Under the pieces are notes generated by a model that was not told where the DNA came from, did no database searches, and saw nothing but the letters and a program-made list of their open reading frames with translations. Positions 31,188-40,965 of a DNA stretch of 64,000 nucleotides are shown here, piece after piece (within the stretch, counting starts at the first letter, position 1; each line of letters begins with the position of its first letter). Position numbers and translations under genes: made by a program. Source of the DNA: Rhizobiaceae bacterium (lineage in GTDB: Bacteria > Pseudomonadota > Alphaproteobacteria > Rhizobiales > Rhizobiaceae); contig JAEPOG010000001.1 of the NCBI GenBank assembly GCA_017643025.1, forward strand, positions 186,001 through 250,000, in the 5' to 3' direction.

Positions 31188-32291
31188 ATGGCCGATACGG
31201 GCGAACTGAAACAACTTCCACTGAGACAGCTTCACGAGGCCGCCGGCGCGCGCTTTGGCGGATTCGCCGGCTGGTCGATGCCGATCACTTATCCGGCCGG
31301 CGTGATGAAGGAGCACCTGCACACGCGTGAGCATGCAGGCCTTTTCGACATTTCGCACATGCGGCTGTTCGAATTCACCGGCTCGGGCGCGGATGCGGCG
31401 CTTGCTCGCGCCTGTCCCGTCGATCCCACGGCCATCGGCATCGGTCAGTCCAAATACACGCTTCTGCTCGACGACAGCGCCGGCATTCTTGACGACCTGA
31501 TCGTCACGCGGCTGGGACCGGAACGCCTCATCGTCGTCGCAAACGCCGGCAACGCGGAAGCCGACGAGGCGCATCTGCGCGAGGTTACGAAAGGTCTCGA
31601 CTGCCGCATTGAACCGCTCGACCGGGTGTTTCTTGCATTACAGGGACCCGAGGCCGAAGCGGCATTGACCGCGACCGGGCTCGACCTTTCGTCACTCATA
31701 TTCATGCACGGCCTCGAACCCAAAGAAGGCTGGTTCGCCACCCGTTCCGGCTATACCGGCGAGGACGGCTTTGAACTGGCAATTCCGCCAGCCGAGGCCG
31801 AGGCGTTCGCCGCAAAGCTGCTGGCCGACGAACGCGTCATGTGGATCGGCCTTGCCGCCCGCGACAGCCTGCGGCTCGAAGCCGGGCTGTGCCTTCACGG
31901 ACAGGACATAACGCCCGAAACCGATCCGGTCGCTGCCGGGCTGATGTGGGCGATCCCGAAATCACTGCGAACTGGCGGCGATTATGTCGGCGCCGCCGCG
32001 CTCAAGCGCGCCCGCGAGACTGGCCCGTCGCAAAGGCGGGTTGGGCTGATGCCAGAAGGCCGCCAGCCGATCCGGGCGGGCGCAGACCTTTTCGATGCCG
32101 ACGGTAAGCCCGCAGGTCACATCACGTCGGGCGGCTTCGGCCCGTCGGTCGGTGCGCCAGTCGCCATGGGCTATCTGCGCGCCGATCTGATCGACAAGCC
32201 GGGCGATCTGTTCGCCGAAGTGCGCGGTAACCGCGTACCGGTCCGCATTCACCCTCTTCCGTTCACGCCCCATCGCTACCGCAAAGGATGA
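31188..32291 (+). CDS. gcvT: Glycine cleavage system T protein (aminomethyltransferase)
   Basis: This 367-aa enzyme releases ammonia from the lipoyl-bound aminomethyl group and gives 5,10-methylene-THF. Motifs are [19 protein letters not shown] at the N-terminus, [14 protein letters not shown] (about residue 42), [15 protein letters not shown] (about 186) and [14 protein letters not shown] (about 229), which form the folate and active site. The ATG at 31188 has GGAGG in front. First gene of gcvTHP behind the glycine riboswitch. The frame is open upstream into the riboswitch, which is not coding. Confidence 0.96.
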   Translation: MADTGELKQLPLRQLHEAAGARFGGFAGWSMPITYPAGVMKEHLHTREHAGLFDISHMRLFEFTGSGADAALARACPVDPTAIGIGQSKYTLLLDDSAGILDDLIVTRLGPERLIVVANAGNAEADEAHLREVTKGLDCRIEPLDRVFLALQGPEAEAALTATGLDLSSLIFMHGLEPKEGWFATRSGYTGEDGFELAIPPAEAEAFAAKLLADERVMWIGLAARDSLRLEAGLCLHGQDITPETDPVAAGLMWAIPKSLRTGGDYVGAAALKRARETGPSQRRVGLMPEGRQPIRAGADLFDADGKPAGHITSGGFGPSVGAPVAMGYLRADLIDKPGDLFAEVRGNRVPVRIHPLPFTPHRYRKG

Positions 32292-32296
32292 TCCCG

Positions 32297-32665
32297 ATGG
32301 CAACGACCTATTACACCGACGACCACGAATGGATCCGCGTCGATGGCGGTGTCGCCACCGTCGGCATCACGGACTACGCCCAGGAACAGCTGGGCGATCT
32401 GGTCTTTGTCGAGCTGCCGGAAGTCGGCAAGAGCCTGTCCAAGGGCGATCCGGCGGTTGTCGTAGAATCCGTCAAGGCCGCCTCGGACGTCTACGCTCCG
32501 GTCGATGGCGAGATCACTGCCGTCAACGACAAGCTCGGCGACGATCCGGCGCTGGTGAACTCCGCCGCCACCGGCGACGGCTGGCTTTGGCAGATGAAAC
32601 TCTCCGACGAGTCGCAGCTCGAAGGGCTGATGGACGAGGCCGGATACAAGGCACTGATTGGCTGA
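32297..32665 (+). CDS. gcvH: Glycine cleavage system H protein (lipoyl carrier)
   Basis: This 122-aa shuttle protein carries the aminomethyl group between P, T and L proteins. The lipoylation site is Lys60 in [34 protein letters not shown] at the N-terminus is typical. The ATG at 32297, 6 bp after the gcvT stop, is preferred over one at 32288 because the AAGGATG ribosome site is then well spaced. Confidence 0.96.
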   Translation: MATTYYTDDHEWIRVDGGVATVGITDYAQEQLGDLVFVELPEVGKSLSKGDPAVVVESVKAASDVYAPVDGEITAVNDKLGDDPALVNSAATGDGWLWQMKLSDESQLEGLMDEAGYKALIG

Positions 32666-32673
32666 GGCCCGAC

Positions 32674-35478
32674 ATGACCGCAACGACCTTACCATTCGCA
32701 GACCGCCACATCGGCCCCGGTCCGAAAGACGAGCGGGCGATGCTGAACGCGCTCGGCATCACCTCCCTCGACGCGCTGATTACGCAGGCGGTGCCGAAAT
32801 CGATCCGCCTCGACCGCCCGCTCGACCTGCCCGCGCCAGCCTCCGACGCCGAGGCACTGTCGGAGCTTTCAGCCATGATGGCGAAGAACACGGTGGCGAA
32901 GAGCTTCATCGGCGCCGGCTACCACGGCGTTCACGTGCCGCCGGTCATCCAGCGCAACATGTTTGAGAATCCTGCCTGGTACACGGCCTACACGCCCTAC
33001 CAGTCCGAAATCAGCCAGGGCCGGCTGGAGATGCTTTTCCATTTCCAGACGCTGGTGGCCGAGCTTACGGGCTTGCCGGTCGCGTCCGCCTCCCTGCTCG
33101 ACGAAGCCACTGCGGTAGCTGAAGCGATGGGCATCGCCGTGCGTCACCATCGCGGCAAGCGGAACCGGGTGGCGATCGCCGGCAAACTGTATCCGCAAAC
33201 CCTGGACGTGTTGAAGACACGGGCAGAACCGCTTGAAATTACAGTCGATTTCGATGCAATCGATGACGACACAGCGGCACTGATCGTGCCGTGGCCGGAC
33301 AGCGACGGGGTCTATGGCGATCATGCCGAAGCCATCGCGTCGGCGCGAGCCAAGGACGTCGTCATCATCTTCGTCGCCGACCCGCTGGCGCTGACGCTGA
33401 CCGAACCGCCATCCGAGCTCGGCGCCGACATCGCGGTAGGGTCCATGCAGCGTTTCGGCGTACCGATGGGTTACGGCGGCCCACACGCCGCCTATTGCGC
33501 GGTGTCGGAGCGGCTGACACGGCTGATGCCCGGGCGGCTTGTCGGCCAGTCGGTCGATGCGCACGGGCGGCCGGGCTACCGGCTGGCCCTGCAGACGCGC
33601 GAACAGCATATCCGCCGCGACAAGGCGACCTCCAACATTTGCACCGCGCAGGCGCTGCTTGCAAACATGGCCGCGGCCTACGCGATCTGGCACGGACCGG
33701 AAGGCCTGCAGGCTATCGCCGGCCATGTGCATGGGCTGGCCGCCCGCTTCGCAGCGGCACTCTCCGCAGCCGGCCTCGATGTGCGCGGCGAACGCCGTTT
33801 CGACACCGTCACCGTTGCCTTGCCGGGCAGTGCCCGTTCGATCGCTGCCGAGGCGGAGAAATCCGGCCGGCTGCTGCGCATCATCGGCGAAAACCGGCTT
33901 GGCGTGACCTTCGACGAAACCTCGACGGAGGAGGACCTTGCCGCCCTTTGCGCCCTGTTCGGCGCGAAGCCGCCTGCCGAAGCCGCTTCCACCCTCCCCG
34001 GCAAACCGCGCGATACGAATCAGTTCCTCACCCAGCCGGTGTTCCACGAAAACCGCTCCGAAACCGAGATGATGCGCTTCCTGCGCCGGCTGGCTGACAA
34101 GGATCTGGCGCTCGACCGCGCCATGATCCCGCTTGGCTCCTGCACCATGAAGCTCAACGCCGCAGCCGAGATGCAGCCGGTGAGCTGGGCGAGCGTTGCC
34201 TCGTTGCACCCCTTCGCACCGGCGGAACATGCCGTGGGCTACAAGGCGATGACCGACCAGCTGGAAGCCTGGTTGGCAGAGATCACCGGCTTCGATGCCG
34301 TATCGCTGCAGCCTAATGCCGGCAGTCAGGGCGAGTATGCAGGCCTGCTTGCGATCCGCGCCTGGCATCGCGGCAATGGCGACGAGGACCGCAGGGTCTG
34401 CCTCATCCCCTCCTCGGCCCACGGCACGAACCCCGCCAGCGCGTCGATGGCGGGCTTCGAGGTGGTCGTCGTCCGCTGCACGGATGAGGGCGACATCGAC
34501 ATCGAGGATCTGAAGGCGAAGGCCGCGCAGCATGCCGCGCGGCTGGGCGCGCTCATGATCACCTATCCCTCGACCCATGGTGTCTTCGAGGAGGGCGTGC
34601 GCGACATTTGCGCCATCGTCCACAAGCATGGCGGGCAGGTCTATCTCGACGGCGCCAATCTCAACGCCCTGGTCGGCCTGGCCCGGCCAGGCGACCTCGG
34701 CGCCGACGTCTGCCACATGAACCTGCACAAGACTTTCTGCATCCCGCATGGCGGCGGCGGTCCCGGCATCGGGCCGATCGGCGTCAAGGAGCATCTGGCC
34801 GAGCACCTGCCGGGCCACGCAGAATGGGGCAGCGACAACGCCGTCGCCGCAGCACCTTATGGCTCGGCTTCGATCTTGCCGATCACCTGGATGTACATTC
34901 GCATGATGGGCGCCGACGGCCTGAAGAAGGCGACTGAAACGGCGATCCTCTCAGCCAACTACATCGCCGAGCGGCTGAAATCGCACTATCCGGTGCTCTA
35001 CAAGGGCCGCAACGGCCGCGTGGCGCACGAATGCATCCTCGACACACGCGTGTTGAAGGAAAGTGCCGGCATCACCGTCGAAGACATCGCCAAGCGCCTG
35101 ATCGACTACGGATTCCACGCGCCGACCATGTCGTGGCCGGTGGCGGGAACGCTCATGGTTGAACCGACGGAGTCGGAACCGAAGGCCGAGCTCGACCGCT
35201 TCTGCGACGCCATGATCGCCATTGCCGAAGAGGCGGCGAAGGTGGCGTCGGGCGAGTGGCCCGGCGACGACAACCCGCTGGTCAACGCGCCGCACACAGC
35301 AGCGGAGGTGCTGTCAGACAACTGGGCGCATCCCTACTCGCGGCAGGTGGCGGCGTCGCCAGGCGGCGATGCGGCGATGACAGCCAAATACTGGCCGTCA
35401 GTTTCACGCATCGACAATGTCGCGGGCGATCGCAACCTGGTCTGCGCTTGCCCGCCCATCGAGGCACTGGCGAGCTGA
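32674..35478 (+). CDS. gcvP: Glycine dehydrogenase (decarboxylating), P protein
   Basis: This 934-aa PLP enzyme decarboxylates glycine and loads the lipoyl arm of GcvH. It has the usual two-halves layout fused in one chain: the N-terminal half begins [12 protein letters not shown], and the C-terminal half holds [16 protein letters not shown], where Lys686 binds PLP. Full length for the homodimeric type. The start is 8 bp after gcvH. The L protein (dihydrolipoyl dehydrogenase) is not in the window, as is common since it is shared with other complexes. Confidence 0.97.
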   Translation: MTATTLPFADRHIGPGPKDERAMLNALGITSLDALITQAVPKSIRLDRPLDLPAPASDAEALSELSAMMAKNTVAKSFIGAGYHGVHVPPVIQRNMFENPAWYTAYTPYQSEISQGRLEMLFHFQTLVAELTGLPVASASLLDEATAVAEAMGIAVRHHRGKRNRVAIAGKLYPQTLDVLKTRAEPLEITVDFDAIDDDTAALIVPWPDSDGVYGDHAEAIASARAKDVVIIFVADPLALTLTEPPSELGADIAVGSMQRFGVPMGYGGPHAAYCAVSERLTRLMPGRLVGQSVDAHGRPGYRLALQTREQHIRRDKATSNICTAQALLANMAAAYAIWHGPEGLQAIAGHVHGLAARFAAALSAAGLDVRGERRFDTVTVALPGSARSIAAEAEKSGRLLRIIGENRLGVTFDETSTEEDLAALCALFGAKPPAEAASTLPGKPRDTNQFLTQPVFHENRSETEMMRFLRRLADKDLALDRAMIPLGSCTMKLNAAAEMQPVSWASVASLHPFAPAEHAVGYKAMTDQLEAWLAEITGFDAVSLQPNAGSQGEYAGLLAIRAWHRGNGDEDRRVCLIPSSAHGTNPASASMAGFEVVVVRCTDEGDIDIEDLKAKAAQHAARLGALMITYPSTHGVFEEGVRDICAIVHKHGGQVYLDGANLNALVGLARPGDLGADVCHMNLHKTFCIPHGGGGPGIGPIGVKEHLAEHLPGHAEWGSDNAVAAAPYGSASILPITWMYIRMMGADGLKKATETAILSANYIAERLKSHYPVLYKGRNGRVAHECILDTRVLKESAGITVEDIAKRLIDYGFHAPTMSWPVAGTLMVEPTESEPKAELDRFCDAMIAIAEEAAKVASGEWPGDDNPLVNAPHTAAEVLSDNWAHPYSRQVAASPGGDAAMTAKYWPSVSRIDNVAGDRNLVCACPPIEALAS

Positions 35479-35485
35479 CCCATGT

Positions 35486-35503
35486 CGGCGGCGCAAGCCG
35501 CCG
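35486..35503. terminator. Bidirectional hairpin between gcvP and tadD
   Basis: CGGCGGC (35486-35492) and GCCGCCG (35497-35503) form a 7-bp GC stem with a GCAA tetraloop in the 28-bp gap between convergent genes. There is no T-run, so termination is inferred from position and strength. Confidence 0.45.
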
Positions 35504-35506
35504 GCA

Positions 35507-35968
35507 TCACGCCTTGTTCAGCAGTTCCAGATTGGCGTCGACGATGGTCTTGTCGGCGAGGCCCTCGCGCGCTTCCATCAGGAGCTTGCGCGCCTTGCGG
35601 TGGTCGCCGCGCAGATATTGCGAGTAGCCCATGTTGTTGACGATCTGCGGCTGGCGTCCGGCAATCCCCAGAAGCTGCTCATAAGCCCTGTCGGCGAAAT
35701 CGAAGCGGCCGAGCTGGTCATAGGATGCCGCCAGGCCCATCCATGCTTCGGCATTTCCTGCCTGCAGCTCGACAGCGTTGCGGAAGTGCTTCTCGGCGAG
35801 GCCATAGTTCCCGTCGACGAATTGCTGCTTGCCGGCGCGCATGTCAGCGGCGATAGGATCGCGCGCCTGTCCAAGGGCAGTAGTCTGCATCGTGTCGATG
35901 GAACTCGACTGGCAGCCCGCCAGGGTTAGAGCTGCAGCCACGGCTGCGAGCGCGATAGTGCGCGTCAT
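35507..35968 (-). CDS. tadD: Tad-system TPR lipoprotein (TadD-like)
   Basis: This 153-aa lipoprotein has the lipobox LTLAGC (Cys19) followed by two to three tetratricopeptide repeats (GNYGLAEKHFRNAVELQAG, AEAWMGLAASYDQLGRF, NNMGYSQYLRGDHRKARKLL). TadD is the pilotin/assembly factor for the outer-membrane secretin of Tad pili. It lies 149 bp after tadC, so it may have its own promoter; a 14-bp palindrome sits in that gap. Confidence 0.85.
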   Translation of the reverse strand: MTRTIALAAVAAALTLAGCQSSSIDTMQTTALGQARDPIAADMRAGKQQFVDGNYGLAEKHFRNAVELQAGNAEAWMGLAASYDQLGRFDFADRAYEQLLGIAGRQPQIVNNMGYSQYLRGDHRKARKLLMEAREGLADKTIVDANLELLNKA

Positions 35969-36055
35969 TGCGATTGCCCCCTGCCTGATCTCCGAAGGAA
36001 TTCGCGATCGTCGGGGAGACTAGCAGTCGCGTTTTAAGGAGCGATGGCGGGCATA

Positions 36056-36069
36056 GCTCAAATTTGAGC
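36056..36069. promoter_or_regulatory. 14-bp palindrome upstream of tadD
   Basis: GCTCAAATTTGAGC is a perfect palindrome 87 bp before the tadD start, in the tadC-tadD gap of 149 bp. It suggests separate control of tadD, but no regulator can be named. Confidence 0.4.
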
Positions 36070-36117
36070 CATCTCGAAGAAATACTGCTTTGAAAACAGG
36101 GCTTTGGTCGTTCCAGC

Positions 36118-37077
36118 CTATTCGGCTGTCATCTTCACGATGACCGGGATGATGGCGACCATCATCACCACAGGCAGGATGCAGACGGTGACGGGAACCG
36201 ACATCTTGGCAGGCAGCGCGTGCGCCTTTTCCTCCGCCAGCGACATGCGCTTGTGCCGCATTTCATCGGAGAAGACACGCAGCGCGCCCGACAGGCTTGT
36301 GCCGAGCTCGCGCGACTGCTGCAGCAGCGTCGCGAATGAGCGCACTTCCTCGAGGTTCAACCTGTCGGCGAGCGATTTCAGCGCATCGTCCAAGCCCCGG
36401 CCGGCCCGCAACTCGATCGAAACGAGCTGCAGGTTCTGCGCCAGCGCCGGATAGGTCAGTTGCAGCTCGCGCGACACGCGCTCGATGGAGGCTTCCATGC
36501 TCATGCCGGCGTCGGAGCACACGATCATCAGGTCCATGAAGTCGGGAAAGCCGTTGCGGTATTCGCGCATGCGCGCCGAAACCATGCGCGAAAGCCCGAT
36601 GCCAGGCACAAAATAGCCGGCCGCCGCCAGCATGCCGATGAATATCCACCGGGTCATCGCCGAGGCATCGCCACCGAACAACATGACGACCAGAAACGCC
36701 CCTGCCCCGCAGCCTGCAAATGCAACAAAGCGGATGAGGAAGAACGTTCCCACCGCACCGGGATCGAGATAGCCGGCCTGGATGAGTTTCAGCCGCAGCC
36801 GGGCGACGTTTTCCGGGTCCGACTTGGCGTAGAAATCCTGCGCGGTGCGCGCCGCGCGCTCGCGAACTGCATCGGCATTGCGTCGCGACTGCGCCGATTC
36901 ACGTACCGCGCGATCGGCGGCTCCCACTTTCAAGCGGCGCTTCATGTCGGCCCGCGCCTCGCCGCCCGTCAGCAGCGGCCAGGCCAATGCACCCCCTCCC
37001 AGGATGAGCAGAACGAGCGCGAGCGGGACCAGATAGGATGGTCCGGAAGCATCGAGGAGCGAGGCGAATGCTTCCAT
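36118..37077 (-). CDS. tadC: Tad pilus inner-membrane platform protein TadC
   Basis: This 319-aa T2SSF-family protein has hydrophobic helices at about residues 15-35, 107-130, 136-155 and 295-316. The cytoplasmic GspF domain (about 165-290) holds PDFMDLMIVCSDAGMSMEASI and RAGRGLDDALKSLADRLNLEEV. It forms the assembly platform with TadB. Starts 1 bp after the tadB stop. Confidence 0.92.
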   Translation of the reverse strand: MEAFASLLDASGPSYLVPLALVLLILGGGALAWPLLTGGEARADMKRRLKVGAADRAVRESAQSRRNADAVRERAARTAQDFYAKSDPENVARLRLKLIQAGYLDPGAVGTFFLIRFVAFAGCGAGAFLVVMLFGGDASAMTRWIFIGMLAAAGYFVPGIGLSRMVSARMREYRNGFPDFMDLMIVCSDAGMSMEASIERVSRELQLTYPALAQNLQLVSIELRAGRGLDDALKSLADRLNLEEVRSFATLLQQSRELGTSLSGALRVFSDEMRHKRMSLAEEKAHALPAKMSVPVTVCILPVVMMVAIIPVIVKMTAE

Positions 37078-37078
37078 C

Positions 37079-38044
37079 TCAGAACCTGAAATTCGCCATC
37101 TTGAACATCATCGCATTGCCGATGAGCAGCCAGCCAACGGCCCCGCCCAGCATGTACCAGGTCATCGGCACGCCCCAGACGTCGCCATAGAATTGCGGCA
37201 TCAGCACCATCAGGCCGACCATCAGCAACACCGGAACGGCGGAGAGGATGTAGGCCGAGATGCGCCCCTCGGTGGAGATCGCCCGCACCTTGCGGCGCAG
37301 CTTGCCGCGCTCGCGGATGACCTTTGACAGCCCGTCGAGGATTTCGCGCAGATTTCCGCCCGTCGTGCTCTGGATCGAAACGGCGGTGACGAACAGCGGC
37401 AAATCCTCGTGGCCGACGCGCTCGAACATCGTGCCCAGCGCCGAAACGAGATCGGAACCGTAGGTCACTTCGTCGGCGACGACGCCGAATTCGGTGCCGA
37501 TGGGGTCGGGCATTTCGCGCGCCACCATGGCGATTGCGACGGGCACCGGGTGGCCAGCCTTGAGGCTTCGAGTGATCAGCTCCAGCGCTTCCGGCAGCTG
37601 GATGCCGAACTTCTTGTGCCGCCGCTTGCGCATCGAGCGCAGCGCGAACACCGGAACGACAGGACAGAGCGCGACGGCGACCAGCATGGCGACCAGGAAC
37701 GAAAGCCCCATGGTGATCAGCCCGAAACCCATTGCGAACGCCGTCACCGTCGTCAGCATCAGGAAGCGTGACAGCGGCATGGTGAGGCCGGATTGCGTGC
37801 GCAGCGTCCGCAGGCCCTGCATCGAAAATGCGCTGTGCCCGCCATCAACGCCGCGTTCCTTGCGCAGCTGGATCAGCACCTGCTCCTGGGTGAGCTTCTT
37901 TTCCTGCAGCTTCATGCGGCGGTTGATCGCCTGCCGCTTGTCGCGGCTGCCCGAGTAGAGCAGGAAAACGGCTTCCGCGACCATAATGCCGGCCAGGGCT
38001 GCGCCGCCATAGACGATCCAGATCGCGCCGATGCCGTCAAACAT
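37079..38044 (-). CDS. tadB: Tad pilus inner-membrane platform protein TadB
   Basis: This 321-aa T2SSF-family protein has one N-terminal helix (residues 8-29) and further helices near 95-130, 268-285 and 295-315. The GspF domain has GIQLPEALELITRSLKAGHPVPVAIAMV and GDLREILDGLS-type sequence (GGNLREILDGLSKVIRERGKLRRK). It partners TadC and the CpaF ATPase. It follows cpaF by 5 bp. Confidence 0.92.
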   Translation of the reverse strand: MFDGIGAIWIVYGGAALAGIMVAEAVFLLYSGSRDKRQAINRRMKLQEKKLTQEQVLIQLRKERGVDGGHSAFSMQGLRTLRTQSGLTMPLSRFLMLTTVTAFAMGFGLITMGLSFLVAMLVAVALCPVVPVFALRSMRKRRHKKFGIQLPEALELITRSLKAGHPVPVAIAMVAREMPDPIGTEFGVVADEVTYGSDLVSALGTMFERVGHEDLPLFVTAVSIQSTTGGNLREILDGLSKVIRERGKLRRKVRAISTEGRISAYILSAVPVLLMVGLMVLMPQFYGDVWGVPMTWYMLGGAVGWLLIGNAMMFKMANFRF

Positions 38045-38049
38045 CGCGC

Positions 38050-39486
38050 CTACTCCTGCGGCCTGCCCGGCTCGAAATATTTGCCGGGGAATTCCACGCC
38101 CATCGCCTTCAGGTCGTCGAGGAAGCGCGGGCGCATGCCCGTCGCCTCGAAATGGCCGAGCACCTTGCCGTCGCTGTCGGTGCCGGTGCGGCGGAAAGTG
38201 AAAATCTCCTGCATCTGGATTATGTCGCCTTCCATGCCGGTCACCTCGGCGACGCTCGTCACTTTGCGGCGCCCGTCCGACAAGCGGGTGAGCTGGACGA
38301 TAATGTCGATGGCGCTCGATATCTGGCTGCGGATCGATTGCACGGTCATCGGCATGCCGGTCATGCCGAGCATCTGTTCCAGGCGTCCGATCGCGTCGCG
38401 CGGCGTGTTGGCGTGAATGGTCGCCATAGAGCCCTCATGGCCGGTGTTCATGGCCTGAAGCATGTCGAATGCCTCCTCGCCGCGGCACTCGCCCAGGATG
38501 ACGCGGTCCGGCCGCATGCGCAGCGCGTTCTTGACGAGGTCGCGCTGCTTGATCTCACCATGGCCTTCGATGTTGGCCGGCCGCGTCTCCATGCGCGCGA
38601 CATGCGGCTGCTGCAGCTGAAGCTCTGCAGCGTCCTCGATGGTGATCAGTCGCTCGTCTTCCGGGATGAAAGCCGAGAGTGCGTTGAGCATCGTCGTCTT
38701 GCCGGTGCCGGTGCCGCCCGAGATGATCGTCGTCTTGCGGGCAAAGACGGCCGCCGCGAGCACCTCCGCCATTTCCTGCGTCAGTGCGCCGAAACCGACA
38801 AGCTTGTGCAGCGCGAGCTTGTTGGTCGAGAACTTGCGAATGGACACCAGCGGACCGTCCACGCCGACCGGCCGGATCGCTGCGTTGAAGCGCGAGCCGT
38901 CGAGCATGCGTGCATCGACCATCGGTTGCGACTCGTCCACGCGCCGGCCCACCGCGGCAACGATCTTGGAGACGATGCGCAGCAGGTGCGCCTCGTCCTT
39001 GAACGGGACATGCACCTTCTGCAGCTTGCCATGGCGCTCGACGAAACAGTTCTCGTGACCGTTGATCAGGATGTCGTTGATCGACGGATCCTTGAGCAGC
39101 GGCTCCAGCGGACCGAGCCCAACCATTTCGTCGACAATGTCGTCCACCAGCGCGTCGAGCTCGGCGACGTTGATCGCCAGCCGCTCCTTGCGCGTCTTTT
39201 CCGATACGAACTCATGCACCTGCCGGCGCATCTCGTCGCGCGGCAGCTTCTCCAGCGCGACGAGGTTGATTTCCTCGATCAGCATCCGGTGCAGCCGCAC
39301 GCGGGCGTCTAGCACCTTGTCGTTCGCCTTGTCCGCTCCGTTCGCAGCCACCGATGGCGACTTCTTCGGTTCCGTCTTGCGCGCGAGCGGGATCGTCACG
39401 CCATCCGCGCCGCCGTCTGCGCCTGCCGAGGGCGTTGGCGCGGGCGCCGGAGTACGTTCGCGCAGGGTCGAAAAGCGGCTGCTCAT
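38050..39486 (-). CDS. cpaF: Tad pilus secretion ATPase CpaF/TadA
   Basis: This 478-aa VirB11/GspE-type ATPase powers pilus assembly. Walker A is [15 protein letters not shown] at about 254-268. It is followed by the Asp box ([11 protein letters not shown]), the Walker B / [24 protein letters not shown] region and the His box ([16 protein letters not shown]). The N-terminal 80 residues are Pro/Ala rich and charged. The start overlaps the cpaE stop by 4 bp. Confidence 0.96.
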   Translation of the reverse strand: MSSRFSTLRERTPAPAPTPSAGADGGADGVTIPLARKTEPKKSPSVAANGADKANDKVLDARVRLHRMLIEEINLVALEKLPRDEMRRQVHEFVSEKTRKERLAINVAELDALVDDIVDEMVGLGPLEPLLKDPSINDILINGHENCFVERHGKLQKVHVPFKDEAHLLRIVSKIVAAVGRRVDESQPMVDARMLDGSRFNAAIRPVGVDGPLVSIRKFSTNKLALHKLVGFGALTQEMAEVLAAAVFARKTTIISGGTGTGKTTMLNALSAFIPEDERLITIEDAAELQLQQPHVARMETRPANIEGHGEIKQRDLVKNALRMRPDRVILGECRGEEAFDMLQAMNTGHEGSMATIHANTPRDAIGRLEQMLGMTGMPMTVQSIRSQISSAIDIIVQLTRLSDGRRKVTSVAEVTGMEGDIIQMQEIFTFRRTGTDSDGKVLGHFEATGMRPRFLDDLKAMGVEFPGKYFEPGRPQE

Positions 39487-40685
39487 GCCGATTTCCTGAA
39501 CAGCGAGCCGCCGAACAGCGACCGGCGGCCCCCGGCTTGCGATGCCTCATCCGGCAGGATGATCCGTTTGAGGTCGCGGATAACATTGGCGTCGGAATCC
39601 ACCTCGTGCAGCGGGACACCGCGATCGACGGCCTCGCGCACCAGCTTGTAGTTATTGGAGATGCCGCCGGCATAATGCTCGCCGAGCAGTTCCTCGACAT
39701 CCGCCTCCTTGAGGCCGCTGTCGAAACGCTTCTGCTCGAAGCGGTTGACGATCACCCCGGGCTTCACCTGTTTCTGCGTGACATCGGCGATGGCATGGAC
39801 CAGCCGCTGCGTCTGCCGCAGGCAGGGCACGGTCATCTCCGAAACGATGTAGAGCTTGTTGGAACCGAGCAGCACGGTCTCCGTCCAGGGAAACCAGGTG
39901 CGCGGCATGTCGATGACGACGTTGTCGAAATAAGCGGAGACGAGGTCGAGCATCCGCACGACGATTTCAGTGTCGAAGGTGCGCATCTCGGTCGGCTTCA
40001 CCGGCGCCGCCAGCACCGCAAGCCCGCTCTCGTGTTTCGACAGCATCACATCGAGCAGCTGCCGGTCGAGGCGCTCAGGCCGATTCTCGACCTCGGTGAT
40101 GTCGAAACGCGGTTCGAGGTCGAGATATTCGGCGCATGCGCCTTGCTGAAGGTTGAGGTCGACGACGCAGGTGGATGCACCGCGCGTGATCGAGCGGTGC
40201 AGCTGAAACGCAGTCTCGACCGCAAGCGTGGTGTTTCCGACACCGCCGGCGGCCGGCATGAAGGTGTAGATCTGCGCTTCCTGCCCGCTGTCGCGGCCCG
40301 GTCCCTGCAGCACCCGAATACACGAGCGCACCAGATCGGCGGTGCTGATCGGCTTGACCAGGAAGTCGGCGACCTTGAGTTGCACCAGAATACGCACGGC
40401 GGCCGCGTCGAATTCCTTGGTCACCACGATGACGGGAGCGTGCCCGTCCATGCGCCGCGTGACGCGCTGCAGCGCCTCGATCTCGTCGAGTTTGGCCGCA
40501 TCCATGTCGATGATCGCGGCGGCGCATTCCGCGCCCTGAAGTTCGCCGCGCAGTTGCGTAACGCTCATCTCGATCGTGTCGAGGCTGACACTCTCCGACG
40601 CCGCGAAAGCTGCGTGCGTCTCGCGCGCAAACGCCTTGTCGGGCGTGACGAGGACGATGCGCCGTTGCTTGCTGTTTTCGCTCAT
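39483..40685 (-). CDS. cpaE: Tad pilus localisation protein CpaE, degenerate P-loop
   Basis: This 400-aa protein has a receiver-like N-terminal domain (about residues 9-125, ending VADFLVKPISTADL) followed by a ParA/MinD-like ATPase domain. The Walker A position reads AAGGVGNTTLA (residues 145-155). The usual invariant Lys is replaced by Asn151 and the signature Lys at the start of the loop is absent, so ATP hydrolysis may be lost. CpaE directs Tad machinery to the cell pole in Caulobacter. The frame extends upstream to 40868 but the ATG at 40685 gives MSENSKQRRIVLVTPDK, the natural start. Confidence 0.9.
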   Translation of the reverse strand: MSENSKQRRIVLVTPDKAFARETHAAFAASESVSLDTIEMSVTQLRGELQGAECAAAIIDMDAAKLDEIEALQRVTRRMDGHAPVIVVTKEFDAAAVRILVQLKVADFLVKPISTADLVRSCIRVLQGPGRDSGQEAQIYTFMPAAGGVGNTTLAVETAFQLHRSITRGASTCVVDLNLQQGACAEYLDLEPRFDITEVENRPERLDRQLLDVMLSKHESGLAVLAAPVKPTEMRTFDTEIVVRMLDLVSAYFDNVVIDMPRTWFPWTETVLLGSNKLYIVSEMTVPCLRQTQRLVHAIADVTQKQVKPGVIVNRFEQKRFDSGLKEADVEELLGEHYAGGISNNYKLVREAVDRGVPLHEVDSDANVIRDLKRIILPDEASQAGGRRSLFGGSLFRKSA

Positions 40686-40692
40686 CGGTTTC

Positions 40693-40956
40693 CTAGGGAT
40701 TCGCTGCGGAACCGCTGCCGCCCGAGTTGGAAGACGCGGCCGCTTCCTTGCGCCACGGCCGCTCGGCGGGCGTTTCCAGGTTTGTGTTCTGCACCCCGTA
40801 CTGCCAGGGATCGACCATCTGCAGCATAGTATTCGCCGCGATGGCGTTGCCCGCGTAACTGGTGACACCCTCGTGATGGAGCGTCTCGCTGGTCGTGCAG
40901 CCGGCCAACAAGGCGAGTGCGACGGCAGCTGGAGACAGGGTTACAAGCTTGCGCAT
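40693..40956 (-). CDS. Short lipoprotein in the CpaD position of the tad cluster
   Basis: This 87-aa frame has a signal peptide and lipobox (MRKLVTLSPAAVALALLAGC, Cys20) and a low-complexity Ser/Gly/Asn tail. It sits between cpaC and cpaE, where Caulobacter and many rhizobia carry the larger CpaD. I cannot match it to the CpaD domain. The central ANTMLQMVDPWQYGVQNTNLE may be a short secretin-associated motif. A role as a secretin-associated lipoprotein is inferred from position. Confidence 0.75.
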   Translation of the reverse strand: MRKLVTLSPAAVALALLAGCTTSETLHHEGVTSYAGNAIAANTMLQMVDPWQYGVQNTNLETPAERPWRKEAAASSNSGGSGSAANP

Positions 40957-40965
40957 GGGGTCCGC

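Noticed and set aside
32869..34818. A 649-codon open frame antisense to gcvP
   Set aside because: Shadow frame; no start signals or domains, and gcvP is full length.
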